From: DATGPD01 sp041398565
Lineage (GTDB): Bacteria > Planctomycetota > UBA1135 > UBA2386
Length of the DNA: 64,000 nucleotides
Assembly: GCA_041398565.1 (NCBI GenBank)
Contig: JAWKUN010000005.1
Location: forward strand, 682,001 to 746,000
Direction: 5' to 3'
Part shown: in pieces, positions 1 through 9,356 of the stretch
How the letters are laid out: each line of letters opens with the position of its first letter
How positions within the stretch are numbered: the first letter of the stretch is position 1
Position numbers and translations under genes: made by a program
The notes under the pieces: model-generated
What the model was told of the DNA's origin: nothing
Databases searched by the model: none
Seen by the model: the letters and a program-made list of their open reading frames with translations, nothing else

Positions 1-305
1 CGCACCGCTTGTTCGCGGCCCTGCTCGCCCTCGGCACGGAGTTGGAGCACGAACTCGACTGCGAGCTGCTGTACCTCGGCCCGCGGCACTTCGCGCGCGA
101 GCCGGGCCACCTCACCCATCAGACCGACGAAGCCGACGAGCTGTTCCGCTGCCTGCGTCTCGACCCCGCCACCTGCCGCGAAGCCCTGGCCATCGCCGAC
201 GCCGTGGTCGACGTCATCGAAGAACGCTGGCACGCCTTCCTGCGCCTGGCGCAGCGGAGCCAGCCGGACGGCACCTCTCACGCCCTCACCCGTTCGGAGC
301 GCTGA
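1..305 (+). CDS. Hypothetical protein, C-terminal fragment
   Basis: The frame is open from the first base of the window, so the gene starts outside it; about 100 C-terminal residues are visible. They are mostly helical in character and rich in Leu, Ala, Asp and Glu (for example ELFRCLRLDP and VVDVIEERWHAF), with no signal peptide or membrane segment in the visible part. The stop TGA ends two bases before the ATG of the flavin monooxygenase gene, so the two are almost certainly co-transcribed. I do not recognise the family. Context suggests a role linked to the FAD enzyme, but that is inference only. Confidence 0.6.
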   Translation, partial: HRLFAALLALGTELEHELDCELLYLGPRHFAREPGHLTHQTDEADELFRCLRLDPATCREALAIADAVVDVIEERWHAFLRLAQRSQPDGTSHALTRSER

Positions 306-307
306 AC

Positions 308-1789
308 ATGACCCTCCCCACGCACACCAAGGTCCTGGTCATCGGCGGCGGCCCTGCCGGCAGCACGGTCGCGACGCTTCTGGCGCGTGCCGGCATCGCC
401 ACGATGCTGGTCGAGCGCGACGTCTTTCCGCGCTACCACATCGGCGAATCGCTGCTGCCGTCGTGCCTCGAGATCGTCGAGCTGCTCGGCGCCCGCGACT
501 TGCTGGCGGCCCAGGGCTTCATGCGCAAACCCGGCGCCTACCTCGAGTGGAAGGGCGAGCAGTGGAGCCTCGACTTCGGCGAGCTGCGCGGCAACTACAC
601 GCACGCCTACCAGGTCCCGCGCGCCGAGTTCGACCACATGCTGCTGAAGCACGCGGCGGCGCAGGGTGTACAGGTGTTCGAGGGCACGGCGGTGCGCGAC
701 ATCGAGCACACCGACGGTCGGCCAGTGGCCGCGCGCTGGGAGCAGAAGGCGAGCGGTCTGAGCGGCGTCGTCCACTTCGACCACGTCATCGACGCCTCGG
801 GTCGCAAGGGCATCCTGGCGACGCGCTACCTGCACAACCGGCGCGTCCACTCGATGTTCAAGAACGTGGCGGTGTGGGGCTACTGGCAGGACGTGCAGCG
901 GCTGCCTGGCGAGCGCGAGGGCGCCATCGCCGTCGGCTCGATCGAGGACGGCTGGATCTGGGCGATCCCGTTCAGGGACGGCACGACCAGCATCGGCGTG
1001 GTGCTCGGCCAGGAGGCCTACCGCGCCGCCCTGCGCCAGCACGACCTCGAGACGCTGTACGCACGCGCACTGGCCGAGTCACCGCTGATGAGCGAGATGA
1101 CCGCGCCCGGCCGTCGGCACGGCAAGCTACGCGTCGAGCAGGACTACTCGTACTGCGCCGACTCGTTCGCCGGCCCCGGCTTCTTCCTGGCCGGCGACGC
1201 CGCGTGCTTCCTCGATCCGCTGTTGTCCACCGGCGTACACCTGGCGATGTACAGCGGGCTCTTGGCGGCCGCCAGCCTCATCAGCGTGCATCGCGGCGAG
1301 GTGACGGAAGCGGAGGCAGTCAGCTACTACGAGCAGAGCTACCGCCAGGCCTACCTGCGACTCCTGGTGTTCGTCGGCGCCTTCTATCAGACCCGCGGCA
1401 AGGCCGGGTACTACGACAAGGCGGAGAAGCTCAGCCACTTCGAAGCCGACCCCGCGAACCTGCGGCGCGCCTTCCTCAACCTGGTGTCCGGGCTCGAAGA
1501 CCTCGCCGACGCCGAGCACACATCGGCGCACCTCATGGGCGAGATGCAGCGTCGCATCGAGGAGAACCTGGCGTTGCGCCAGAACAAGGACGAGCTGCTC
1601 AGTGGCGCGACCCGAGCCCGCGCGCTGGACAACGCCGGCTTCTTCGACGGCGTCGAAGGCCTGGCGTCGCTGTCGCCGCACAATCAGATCGACGGCCTCT
1701 ACGTGGCGACGCAGCCGCACCTGCACCTGGCCCGCATCGCACCGGGGCGGGCCGTGGAGATTCCGGCGTTGTCCAGTTCCACCTCGTGA
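308..1789 (+). CDS. FAD-dependent halogenase-type monooxygenase
   Basis: This 493-aa protein belongs to the flavin-dependent halogenase / FAD monooxygenase superfamily. Residues 13-19 carry the dinucleotide-binding GGGPAGS. A FPRYHIGESLLPS segment follows. GWIWAIPF at 215-222 matches the WxWxIP motif of flavin halogenases, and GDAACFLDPLLSTG from residue 296 is the second FAD-binding region. Lys74 lies about where the catalytic lysine of phenolic halogenases is found, but I could not align it. Known members halogenate aromatic rings or act as geranylgeranyl reductase-like oxidoreductases, so the substrate is open. No biosynthetic cluster is visible next to it; only the unknown upstream gene, 2 nt away, looks co-transcribed. 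Confidence 0.85.
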   Translation: MTLPTHTKVLVIGGGPAGSTVATLLARAGIATMLVERDVFPRYHIGESLLPSCLEIVELLGARDLLAAQGFMRKPGAYLEWKGEQWSLDFGELRGNYTHAYQVPRAEFDHMLLKHAAAQGVQVFEGTAVRDIEHTDGRPVAARWEQKASGLSGVVHFDHVIDASGRKGILATRYLHNRRVHSMFKNVAVWGYWQDVQRLPGEREGAIAVGSIEDGWIWAIPFRDGTTSIGVVLGQEAYRAALRQHDLETLYARALAESPLMSEMTAPGRRHGKLRVEQDYSYCADSFAGPGFFLAGDAACFLDPLLSTGVHLAMYSGLLAAASLISVHRGEVTEAEAVSYYEQSYRQAYLRLLVFVGAFYQTRGKAGYYDKAEKLSHFEADPANLRRAFLNLVSGLEDLADAEHTSAHLMGEMQRRIEENLALRQNKDELLSGATRARALDNAGFFDGVEGLASLSPHNQIDGLYVATQPHLHLARIAPGRAVEIPALSSSTS

Positions 1790-1885
1790 CGGCGTCGGGT
1801 CGAGGACGGCCACGCACCCGGAGCGACCGAGTCGGCGTCGGTTCGGCGCCTCGCCACCGCGATCACCGGTGTGCCGTTCGGTGAC

Positions 1886-4800
1886 TCACTCGCCCACCCG
1901 CTGCCAGAAGGCCTGCCAGGCCCGCGCCTCCTCCGACGGCCAATCGGCCTGCGCGGCGACTTCCCGCGTAGCCGCGAAGTCCGCCTCCCGCAGCCACGAC
2001 GACAGCTCGTCGGCGGCCGCCTTGGCCCCTTCGCCGGCAGACGCGCGCTGGCCCCGTAGGATTGCCAGCCTGGCCTGCAGCCAGGCCAATGCTTGGCCGC
2101 GCAAATGCGCGCGTTCCGTATCAGCGAGATCGAACGCGTCGCCGCCGGTGGCTGTCGCCGCCCGCAGCGTCGCCCGCGCAGCTTCGACGAGCGGCGTACC
2201 CGCGGCCAGTTCGGGATGCGCAGACACGGCTGCCGTGAAGGCCCGAGCCGCGGCCACCGTTCGCCCGGTCATCGCGGCGTGCCGCGCGGCGTCGACCCAC
2301 TCCGCGGCGTTCGTTGCCGCTGCGTCGCCGCGCACGACCGCGTCCCAGCGCCGCGCCTGCGCCTGCGCGCGCTCGGCCTGCGCGACCCAATCGGCAGAGG
2401 GCTCGTCCCACCCCGCGGCCGAGCCCAACTCGTGGCCGCGCCGGATGGCGGCGACTGCCTCGTCGTAGCGATGCAGCGCCGTCAGGCAGTCGCCGCGACG
2501 GCACAGCGCCGGCGGCCAATCGGGGCGGTAGATCAAGCCCCGCTCGATGTCGGCGAGCGCGCCGGCTTCGTCGTTTGCGGCGATCCGGCACTCGGCCAGC
2601 TCGAAGTGGTACTTGGCGCGCCCCGGGAACAGCTCGATGGCGCGCTGCAGACTCGCGATCGCTGCCGGGAGATCACCCGCCGCGTGCAATGCCCGACCCA
2701 GACCCCAATACCCCTCGGCGAAGCGCGGATCGAGCTCGATCGTCTGTCGGAAGCTCGCGATCGCGTCGTCCAGTTCGCCGCGTCCCATCTGCACGCTGGC
2801 GACGCTCCAGAGGTGCTCGGGATTGCCGCTGAGCGCGAAGGCTGCGCGCAGCTCTTCCAACGCCGCCACCGGGTCGTCGAGCTGGTCGCTCAAGGTCAGA
2901 CCGAGACGGAAGTGCGCCAGCGACGAGCGCGGGTCGAGCTCGAGGGCACGCCGATAGCAAGCCACCGCGCCGGGCACATCGCCGGCACGCCCCAGCGCTT
3001 GGCCGAGCATCACGTGCGCCGACGCCCGATCCGGATGCGCCGCCACCACCCTTTGCAGCTGCTCCGCGGCCTCCTGCGCCCGACCGAGCCGGCTCAGAGT
3101 GCCACCGACGTGTAGCTGCCAATGGTCGTTCTCGGGTTCGATGCGCGCCAGGGCTTCGAACACTCGCAGCGCGTGCGTCGCGTCCCCACGCCACTCCAGC
3201 ACCATGCCCATGCGATGCTGCACCTCGGTCGAGTCCGGCCGCAGGGCACGCGCCGTCTGGAAGGCGGTCAAGATCGCGTCGACGTCCGGGTTGGCGCAAC
3301 GTTGGCGGGCGATGCCGAGCCAGAACCACAGCAGGAAGTCGCCGGGGTGGGTGCGCGCGCCGCGATCGAGAGAGGCGACCGCGTCCTCGACCGCTCCGAC
3401 GTCGAGCAGGGCCATGCCGAGCAGGAACGAGCTCAGCGCCGGTTGCCCGTCGACGTCGGCCGCGCCGGCAAGCCCGAGCAGCTCCGCCGCCGGCGCTTCG
3501 GCCTCCACCGCTCGCCGGAAGGCCTGGCGCCAAGGGTTCGCGTCCAGGCGCGCGGCCACGGCGTGCAGGTGCGCACACGCACCGTCGGCTTCCGCCGCGG
3601 CAGGCGTCCCACGCGCCAAGGTGCGGCGCGCCAGAGCCCAATGATCGAGCGTGGCCGCCAGCTCGGCAGCTGCGTCCACCTCTTGCAACGCCGCACTCGC
3701 CTCGGCTTCGGTCGCGGCGTCCACGTCGACGCCGTAGGTGGCGAAGGCTGCGCGATACTCACCGTCGAGCCGCTGCGCCTCGGTGATCGGCCAGCGAGGA
3801 TGCGCCACGTCTTCGTTCGTGGTCACGCGGAGCTCGAGCAAGCGCGACAGCAGGCCCGCGGCGCGAGTCCGCGACGCAGCCGTCGCCCGCACCGACTCGT
3901 GCCGGGCACCCACCGTGGCCAGAAGGGCCTCGGCGCGTTCGCGCACGTCGCCGACCACGCCGTCGGCGCGTGCCAGGGTCGCGGCCGCCTGCGCCGCCGC
4001 GTGCGCGTGCTCGAGTTCGCTGGGATCGGTGGCGGCGCGCACCTGGCCGTAGGCCTCGCGCGCGTCTTCGAGAGACCGAGTCGCCAGCTGGGTCGCGAGT
4101 GCGCGCCGCGACGCGGCCGCCTCCGCCACCGACAACCAGCCGACCGCGCCGAGGGCGACCGCCGCGACGATGGTGACCGCCAGCCGACGGGCCGCGCGCA
4201 CCCGCACGCGCGCCTCCGCCGCCTCGACCTCGGCACGTCGCGCCCGCGCCGCCACCTCGCCGCGATGCGCACGCAGCGCAGCGGCCAGAGCTCCGGCATC
4301 GGCCGGCCGGTCGGTCGGAGCACTCGACAGGCAGCGTCGCGCGAGCTGCACCAGGGCGGTGCTGGCGCCAGACTCGGCCAGCGCCCGGTGCGCGTCGCCG
4401 AGGTCACCGAGCGCGGCCAGACGCAGCAGCTCGGCACGCTTGCCGACGTACGCCGGACGGCCGGCGAGGATCTCGCACAGGATCGAACCGAGGCTGAACA
4501 CGTCGGCGCGGGCGTCGACCTGATCGACGTCGCCGCGCGCTTGCTCCGGCGCCATGTAGGCCGGGGTGCCCATCACCGAGCCCGACACCGACTGGGCGCC
4601 CTCGTCACTCGAGCGCGTGGTGGCCACTGCCTCCGCGGGCAACGGCGGCACCGGCTCAGGACGACGGAGAACCTTGGCGAATCCCCAGTCCACCACCTGC
4701 ACCTCGCCGAAGGCCCCGACCATCACGTTCGCCGGCTTCAGGTCGCGGTGCACGACGCCGCGCGCGTGCACGTAGGCCATCGTCTCGCACACACGTTCGA

Positions 4801-5407
4801 ACACGTCGAGCACGAACCCACCGGTGTGTGGATCGGGTCCCGGCGACACCGCCTCGGTGCCGGCAGCCAGGATCGACGCGAGCGTCCGGCCGCGCACCAG
4901 CTTCATGACGATGAACGGCCGGCCGCCGGGCTCGATGCCCAGCTCGTAGACCGGAACGATCCCGGGATGCTGGAGCTGGCCAGCCACCTGCGCTTCCTCG
5001 ACGAAGCGCGCCAGGATCTGCGGGTCGTGGGCATGCTCGTCGCGCAGCAGCTTCATCGCCACATCGCGGCGCAGGTCGACGTCGCGCCCGCGCAACACGA
5101 CCCCCACGCCGCCACGCGCCAGTTCGTCACCGACCCGGTAGCGGCGGCCGAGGTCGGACTCGGGGCGTCGCGCCGCGTCGGGCGTCGAAGCCGGCCCGCC
5201 GTCGCGTTCGGTGACGTCGCGTTCGGTGACGAGATCGACTTCGATGTCGGCGTCGACGCGCGCGCGCAGGGCTTCCAGAACGCTGGGCATCGGATCCGGC
5301 GCCTTGCCGGCGTACGCGGCGAGCAAGGCCCCCTCGAGAGCGCCATCGAGCGAATCGTCGAGCGCATCGGTCGCGGGATCCTCGGACGGGTCTTCCAACG
5401 GACTCAT
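1886..5407 (-). CDS. Membrane Ser/Thr protein kinase with TPR sensor
   Basis: The protein has 1173 aa from the ATG at 5407; an upstream extension to 5515 is open but reads as non-coding. An N-terminal Hanks-type kinase domain spans about residues 90-370, with the ATP lysine K119 in VAMKLL, the catalytic HRDLKPANV (D222) and GTPAYMAPEQ. The metal-binding motif is DWG (240-242) instead of DFG. A single hydrophobic segment (about 410-440) follows. A long helical region leads into many TPR units such as AHVMLGQALGRAGDVPGAV. The likely topology is a cytoplasmic kinase with an extracytoplasmic TPR sensor. It is divergent from the ECF sigma gene at 5536, a pairing seen repeatedly in Planctomycetota, so the two may form one signalling module. 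Confidence 0.9.
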   Translation of the reverse strand: MSPLEDPSEDPATDALDDSLDGALEGALLAAYAGKAPDPMPSVLEALRARVDADIEVDLVTERDVTERDGGPASTPDAARRPESDLGRRYRVGDELARGGVGVVLRGRDVDLRRDVAMKLLRDEHAHDPQILARFVEEAQVAGQLQHPGIVPVYELGIEPGGRPFIVMKLVRGRTLASILAAGTEAVSPGPDPHTGGFVLDVFERVCETMAYVHARGVVHRDLKPANVMVGAFGEVQVVDWGFAKVLRRPEPVPPLPAEAVATTRSSDEGAQSVSGSVMGTPAYMAPEQARGDVDQVDARADVFSLGSILCEILAGRPAYVGKRAELLRLAALGDLGDAHRALAESGASTALVQLARRCLSSAPTDRPADAGALAAALRAHRGEVAARARRAEVEAAEARVRVRAARRLAVTIVAAVALGAVGWLSVAEAAASRRALATQLATRSLEDAREAYGQVRAATDPSELEHAHAAAQAAATLARADGVVGDVRERAEALLATVGARHESVRATAASRTRAAGLLSRLLELRVTTNEDVAHPRWPITEAQRLDGEYRAAFATYGVDVDAATEAEASAALQEVDAAAELAATLDHWALARRTLARGTPAAAEADGACAHLHAVAARLDANPWRQAFRRAVEAEAPAAELLGLAGAADVDGQPALSSFLLGMALLDVGAVEDAVASLDRGARTHPGDFLLWFWLGIARQRCANPDVDAILTAFQTARALRPDSTEVQHRMGMVLEWRGDATHALRVFEALARIEPENDHWQLHVGGTLSRLGRAQEAAEQLQRVVAAHPDRASAHVMLGQALGRAGDVPGAVACYRRALELDPRSSLAHFRLGLTLSDQLDDPVAALEELRAAFALSGNPEHLWSVASVQMGRGELDDAIASFRQTIELDPRFAEGYWGLGRALHAAGDLPAAIASLQRAIELFPGRAKYHFELAECRIAANDEAGALADIERGLIYRPDWPPALCRRGDCLTALHRYDEAVAAIRRGHELGSAAGWDEPSADWVAQAERAQAQARRWDAVVRGDAAATNAAEWVDAARHAAMTGRTVAAARAFTAAVSAHPELAAGTPLVEAARATLRAATATGGDAFDLADTERAHLRGQALAWLQARLAILRGQRASAGEGAKAAADELSSWLREADFAATREVAAQADWPSEEARAWQAFWQRVGE

Positions 5408-5535
5408 GAACAGGGCGAGTCTGCCATGCCGAGGCGCCGGCGTCGAATCAGTGACAAACCGAATGATGGCGCCCCGACTCCGGCATCGGCGATCGGCTTG
5501 TCGCCCCGCCGCCACCCGCCGACAATCGGACGCGC

Positions 5536-6228
5536 ATGGCGAACGTGCCCGACACCTGCTGGACCCTGATTCGACGCGCAGCCGAGGGCGACCGGGGCGC
5601 GCACTCGCAGTTCGGTCGCAGCTACGACGCCCTCATCCGCGCCTACCTCGCCCGTCGATGGCGCAACACGCCGCTGGTCGCCGACGTCGACGATGCCGCG
5701 CAGGAGGTGTTCCTCGAGTGCCTGACCGAGCGCGGACCTCTGGGACGAGCCGACCCGGCGCAGGGGTTTCGCGGCTTCTTGCTCGGGATCGTCCGCCACG
5801 TGGCGCAGCGCCACGAGCGAGGCGCGGCGCGACGTCATGAACGAGCGGCCGGCGCGGAGACCGCATTCGTGCAAGTAGCCGACGACGACCCGGGGTTGAC
5901 CGAGTTCTTCGACCGGCAATGGGCCTTGACCTTGGTCCAAGAAGCCAGGGAACTCCTGGAGCAACGCGCGCGCGCCGGCGACGACGCCGCGCGTCTGCAC
6001 GCCGACGTGCTCGATCTGCGCTTCGCCCAGGGCCTGCCGGTGCGCACGATCGCCGCGCGCTTGCAGATGGATGTCGACGCCGCGCATCGGGCGTACGCGA
6101 AAGCGCGTGAGCGCTTCCGCGGCTGTCTGCGCCAAGTGGTGGCTTACCACGCAGTCCGCAGCGAAGAAGACCTCGACGCCGAGTGCCAGCGCGTGCTCGA
6201 CACGCTCGCGGCGCGGCCACGGCCCTGA
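5536..6228 (+). CDS. ECF-type RNA polymerase sigma factor
   Basis: This 230-aa protein has the two conserved parts of an ECF sigma factor. The region 2 core is DVDDAAQEVFLECL (about residues 50-63), followed by the FRGFLLGIVRHVAQRH helix. The C-terminal region 4-like helix-turn-helix is around LPVRTIAARLQMDVDAAHRAYAKA. A linker of about 60 residues separates them. It resembles the ECF groups of Planctomycetota that work with Ser/Thr kinases rather than with membrane anti-sigma factors, and here it is divergent from such a kinase, with about 130 nt between the two starts. Targets cannot be read from the sequence. Confidence 0.85.
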   Translation: MANVPDTCWTLIRRAAEGDRGAHSQFGRSYDALIRAYLARRWRNTPLVADVDDAAQEVFLECLTERGPLGRADPAQGFRGFLLGIVRHVAQRHERGAARRHERAAGAETAFVQVADDDPGLTEFFDRQWALTLVQEARELLEQRARAGDDAARLHADVLDLRFAQGLPVRTIAARLQMDVDAAHRAYAKARERFRGCLRQVVAYHAVRSEEDLDAECQRVLDTLAARPRP

Positions 6229-6295
6229 AGCCGTCGCGGGCGCCTTGCCACACCTCGCGCTCGCGCTAGGCTCGACGTCCCGTCAGGAGTCCGAC

Positions 6296-7462
6296 ATGCG
6301 CACACACTCTCTCGGTTTCGTTCTCCTCGTCCTCCTGACCAGCCCGCGTGCCCAGACCACCTGGGTGGTCGATGCGCTCGGTCGACCGGGCACGAACTTC
6401 ACCGACCTGCCTGCCGCGGTCGCTGCCGCAGCGCCCGGTGATGTCATCGCGCTGCGTTACGTCGACCCTCTGGTGAGCCCCTACCAGGGCGCATCGATCA
6501 GCAAGGGGCTGACTGTCGTCGGCGTCGGCGGCCGACCCGGCATCGTCGGCCGCCTGCAGGTCGGCCTGGTGCCGGCCGGCCAGCACGCCGTGCTGCGCAA
6601 TCTGCGGCTCGCACCGTTCCAGAACGGCAGCTCGACGAGCGGCGACTGTTCACTGTTGGTCCGCAGCAACAGCGGCAGCGTGCATCTGCAAGATGTCGAC
6701 CGCGACGCGACGTTCACCTTCACCTACCCCCTCAACCAGTGGCAGGTGTCCGACAACGAACTCGTCACGATGACCGAGTGCTCGTTCCCGATGGTGTCCA
6801 CCGTCTCGATGCAGGTCACGCGAGTGCGGGAGCTGGTGATGGCTCGATGCACCGTCGCACCCTCGAACGCGACGGGCTTCGCGACCATGCAAGTCGCGGA
6901 CTCGTCGTTGATCCTGCTGGACAGCTCGGTGGTGGGCAGCGTCTTCGGCGCCGGCGGCAGCGCGGCCATCAGCAGCTGCGACGCCCGGATCCACCTGGCT
7001 GGCGCCGCCACACGCGTGCTCGGCGGCGGTGGCCACGACGCGATCGACGGAGCCTTCGGCGGACTGTGCACGGGCCTCACCCAGTTGGTCGTCGGACAGG
7101 GCGCCGCGGTCGGCACCACGAACAACACGGCGACGACGATGGCCTCCGTGCCCGCGCTCGGGGCGTTCGTCGACGACAATTCGCGCCTGGACACGAACGT
7201 GGCCGGCGAACCCTCGGGCTTCGCCGGTCTGTGGGCAGGCCTACCGGCAGCGACACCGGTGCCGATCTTCGGCGGCACCTTCTACCTCGACGTCGCCGGC
7301 ATGCTCGTGCTGCCCGTGCTCGGCCTCGACGCCCAGGGCCACGCGACTTGGCAGATACAGCTCCCGGCGATCGCGACCGGCAGCAGCTTGTGGCTGCAGG
7401 GATTGACCGTCGGCAACGGTGAGGTCGGGTTGCTGACGCCGGCCGTGGTGACGATGCCGTAG
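6296..7462 (+). CDS. Exported protein, beta-helix-like start
   Basis: This 388-aa protein begins at an ATG six bases after a clear AGGAG. A signal peptide (MRTHSLGFVLLVLL...SPRAQ) is followed by VVDALGRPGTNFTDL and APGDVIAL, the opening typical of right-handed beta-helix proteins, and by segments with repeated short strands (LRNLRLAPF, VHLQDVDRD, MTECSFPM). The C-terminus (DAQGHATWQIQLP, then WLQGLTV) matches the C-terminal module seen in six other exported proteins of this window. No catalytic residues are recognisable. It is probably a cell-surface or secreted structural or carbohydrate-binding protein. Confidence 0.8.
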   Translation: MRTHSLGFVLLVLLTSPRAQTTWVVDALGRPGTNFTDLPAAVAAAAPGDVIALRYVDPLVSPYQGASISKGLTVVGVGGRPGIVGRLQVGLVPAGQHAVLRNLRLAPFQNGSSTSGDCSLLVRSNSGSVHLQDVDRDATFTFTYPLNQWQVSDNELVTMTECSFPMVSTVSMQVTRVRELVMARCTVAPSNATGFATMQVADSSLILLDSSVVGSVFGAGGSAAISSCDARIHLAGAATRVLGGGGHDAIDGAFGGLCTGLTQLVVGQGAAVGTTNNTATTMASVPALGAFVDDNSRLDTNVAGEPSGFAGLWAGLPAATPVPIFGGTFYLDVAGMLVLPVLGLDAQGHATWQIQLPAIATGSSLWLQGLTVGNGEVGLLTPAVVTMP

Positions 7463-7493
7463 GACAGGTCCGTCGCCACCGCTCCGGGCATGG

Positions 7494-7581
7494 AACAAGG
7501 TGGAGTCAGACACCAAACTTCGCTTTCTGTACGGGTCTTCCCGTGGTGAAACCACGGTTTGGTGTCAGACTCCACCTTGTT
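7494..7581. repeat. REP-like inverted repeat with nested hairpin
   Basis: Two 25-bp arms, 7494-7518 and 7557-7581, are inverted copies with a single mismatch; the core reads GGTGGAGTCAGACACCAA. Inside the 38-bp spacer a second perfect hairpin, CCGTGGT-GAA-ACCACGG (7541-7557), shares one base with the right arm. The element fills the gap between the exported protein and pdxH and ends 11 nt before the pdxH ATG. It resembles repetitive extragenic palindromes and would form a long hairpin in RNA from either strand, so it could also act as a terminator or mRNA stabiliser. A related single arm lies at 10545-10563. Confidence 0.85.
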
Positions 7582-7591
7582 GATTCGTGCC

Positions 7592-8236
7592 ATGGACAGC
7601 CGCCAGTTCGAGCATCTGCGCATCCACTACGGCGACCGTGAGTTGGGGATCGGGGACCTGCCGCCCGACCCGATGGCACTCTTCGACGACTGGCTCGCCG
7701 CGGCGACTGCGGCGGGTGTGTCGGAGCCGAATGGCATGGCGCTGGCCACGGTGGACGCTGATGGCGCGCCGAGTTGTCGCATCGTCTTGCTGAAGACGGT
7801 CGACGCGCAGGGCTTCCGATTCTTCACTCACTTCGACAGCGACAAGGGCCGGCACCTGGCGCGCGATCCCCGCGCAGCGCTCACCTTCTGGTGGAGTCTG
7901 CCGACAGCGCGGCAGGTGCGCGTCGTCGGCGACGTGAGCCGCCTACCCGAAGTCGACGCGGACGCCTACTTCTCCACGCGCCCGCGCGCGAGCCAACTCG
8001 CCGCGTCGGTGTCGCCGCAGAGCCAGCCGATCGCCTCGCGGGGTGAACTCGAGGCGAAGGTCAACGCTCTCGCCGAGAGACTCGGAAGCGCGCCCGTGCC
8101 GCGTCCCGGCGACTGGGGCGGCTACCTCGTGCGGCCACGCACGTTCGAGTTCTGGCAGGGGCGCGACCACCGCCTGCACGACCGCTTCCGCTACAGCCAC
8201 GGCTCGCCATGGAGGATCGAGCGCCTGGCGCCGTGA
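7592..8236 (+). CDS. pdxH: Pyridoxamine 5'-phosphate oxidase
   Basis: This 214-aa protein has the usual PdxH length. The enzyme uses FMN and oxygen to oxidise pyridoxine or pyridoxamine 5'-phosphate to pyridoxal 5'-phosphate in the cytoplasm. Seen in sequence: PNGMALATVDADGAPSCRIV, then the LLK and FFTHFDSDKG FMN-binding region, FWWSLPTARQVRV, RPRASQLAASVSPQSQPI, FEFWQG and the conserved C-terminal WRIERLAP. The ATG at 7592 follows the inverted repeat directly; the open frame extends 33 nt upstream into that repeat, but the extension is not part of the family. It appears to be a single-gene unit. Confidence 0.95.
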   Translation: MDSRQFEHLRIHYGDRELGIGDLPPDPMALFDDWLAAATAAGVSEPNGMALATVDADGAPSCRIVLLKTVDAQGFRFFTHFDSDKGRHLARDPRAALTFWWSLPTARQVRVVGDVSRLPEVDADAYFSTRPRASQLAASVSPQSQPIASRGELEAKVNALAERLGSAPVPRPGDWGGYLVRPRTFEFWQGRDHRLHDRFRYSHGSPWRIERLAP

Positions 8237-8393
8237 GACGCGGTGACCGGCCCGCGGCCGGACAGGCCGAGACCTCCCTGTCACCGGGACGACCGGCGCG
8301 GCGTCGACAGTGCCGATGGGCCGGCCGATACCATGGTCTGGACAGAGCACGGGAACCAAAGCGGCCCACGCGCCGTCTGCGACCCGCCAAACC

Positions 8394-9356
8394 ATGAGCG
8401 AACTCGACCGCCGTCAGTTGTTCTCCGCTGCCATGGCCGCCGCTGGTCTGGGGACCGCCACGACCTGGTGCCGCCGCTGGTTCGAAACGCAAGGCCCCGC
8501 CGACGCCGAGCGCGAGCGTGAGCTGCGCGACGCCGCGACGAAGGCACGCGCCCAGGGCAAGCCGCTCCTCGTGTTCGTGGTACCCGACAGCGTCGCCACG
8601 GACGCCAACGAGGCATACCTGCGCAGCCGTTGGATCAGCGCCCTCCTCAACCACGGCGGCGAATCGGCCCTGCTGGACGTCGCCACATGCGTTCCGGCGT
8701 GCGCAACGCTGCCGGAAGTGCGGCGCGTCACCGGCGCTGCGGCAATCGAGGGTCGACCACTGATGCTGCTGGTCGACGTGGGCGATCGCGCCACGAACCA
8801 GCACGGCGAGGTCCCCCCACCTCCGAAGGTCACGCGCCTGGACCTCGACCTCGCGCCGCTGTTCCCGGAGCCCCGCGGAAAGGCGTTGCGCGAAGACGTG
8901 GAGGGCACCAAGCGTCACATCGAGGCCGGCGTTGCGCGACTCGCCGCGTCCCTGCACGAGACGCTGCGCCGGCACGGGTCGACCCTCACCAACATGGCCG
9001 ACGCAGTCGTGGCCCGGCTCGACGCCGAGCAGCGGAAGGCACTGACAGCATGGTGGGTCGACGGCAAACCCGCGCAGGATGACCTGATCGTGCGCGCGAC
9101 CGCCGACCTCCGCCGCCGGCTCGAGTCCGAGCTCGAGGCCGCTCGCGCCGACAAGCAGAAGCGGTTGCTCGCGGCCATCGAAAACGAACTGGTGCGGCGC
9201 CGCGTGCCGGGCGGACGCTGGCACCGCGACAGCGGCTGCGGCAGCAGTCCCGAGGAGCCGACCGCCGGCGCACAAGACCGATCGATCGTCGCCTGCGGCA
9301 TGGGCATGGTGCCCGCGTACTGCGAACGTTTCCTCTGGTTCTACACCGACCTGTGA
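8394..9356 (+). CDS. Tat-like cysteine-bearing protein, candidate MNIO substrate
   Basis: This 320-aa protein begins MSELDRRQLFSAAMAAAG, a good twin-arginine-like signal. The next part (GKPLLVFVVPDS, LMLLVDVG) could be a thioredoxin-like fold and holds a CVPAC pair (C99, C103). After a charged helical stretch the C-terminus is cysteine-bearing: SGCGSS (C282), VACGMGMVPAYC (C301, C310), then RFLWFYTDL to the end. The gene overlaps the MNIO gene by GTGA (9353-9356), so translation is coupled. MNIO enzymes modify cysteines of partner peptides, so this C-terminus is a plausible target; this is inference. The protein would be far larger than known MNIO peptide substrates. I do not recognise a named family. 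Confidence 0.7.
   Translation: MSELDRRQLFSAAMAAAGLGTATTWCRRWFETQGPADAERERELRDAATKARAQGKPLLVFVVPDSVATDANEAYLRSRWISALLNHGGESALLDVATCVPACATLPEVRRVTGAAAIEGRPLMLLVDVGDRATNQHGEVPPPPKVTRLDLDLAPLFPEPRGKALREDVEGTKRHIEAGVARLAASLHETLRRHGSTLTNMADAVVARLDAEQRKALTAWWVDGKPAQDDLIVRATADLRRRLESELEAARADKQKRLLAAIENELVRRRVPGGRWHRDSGCGSSPEEPTAGAQDRSIVACGMGMVPAYCERFLWFYTDL

Noticed and set aside
3122..5569. An 815-aa plus-strand frame across the first kinase gene
   Set aside because: It is antisense to the kinase and TPR region and shows no domain or signal of its own.
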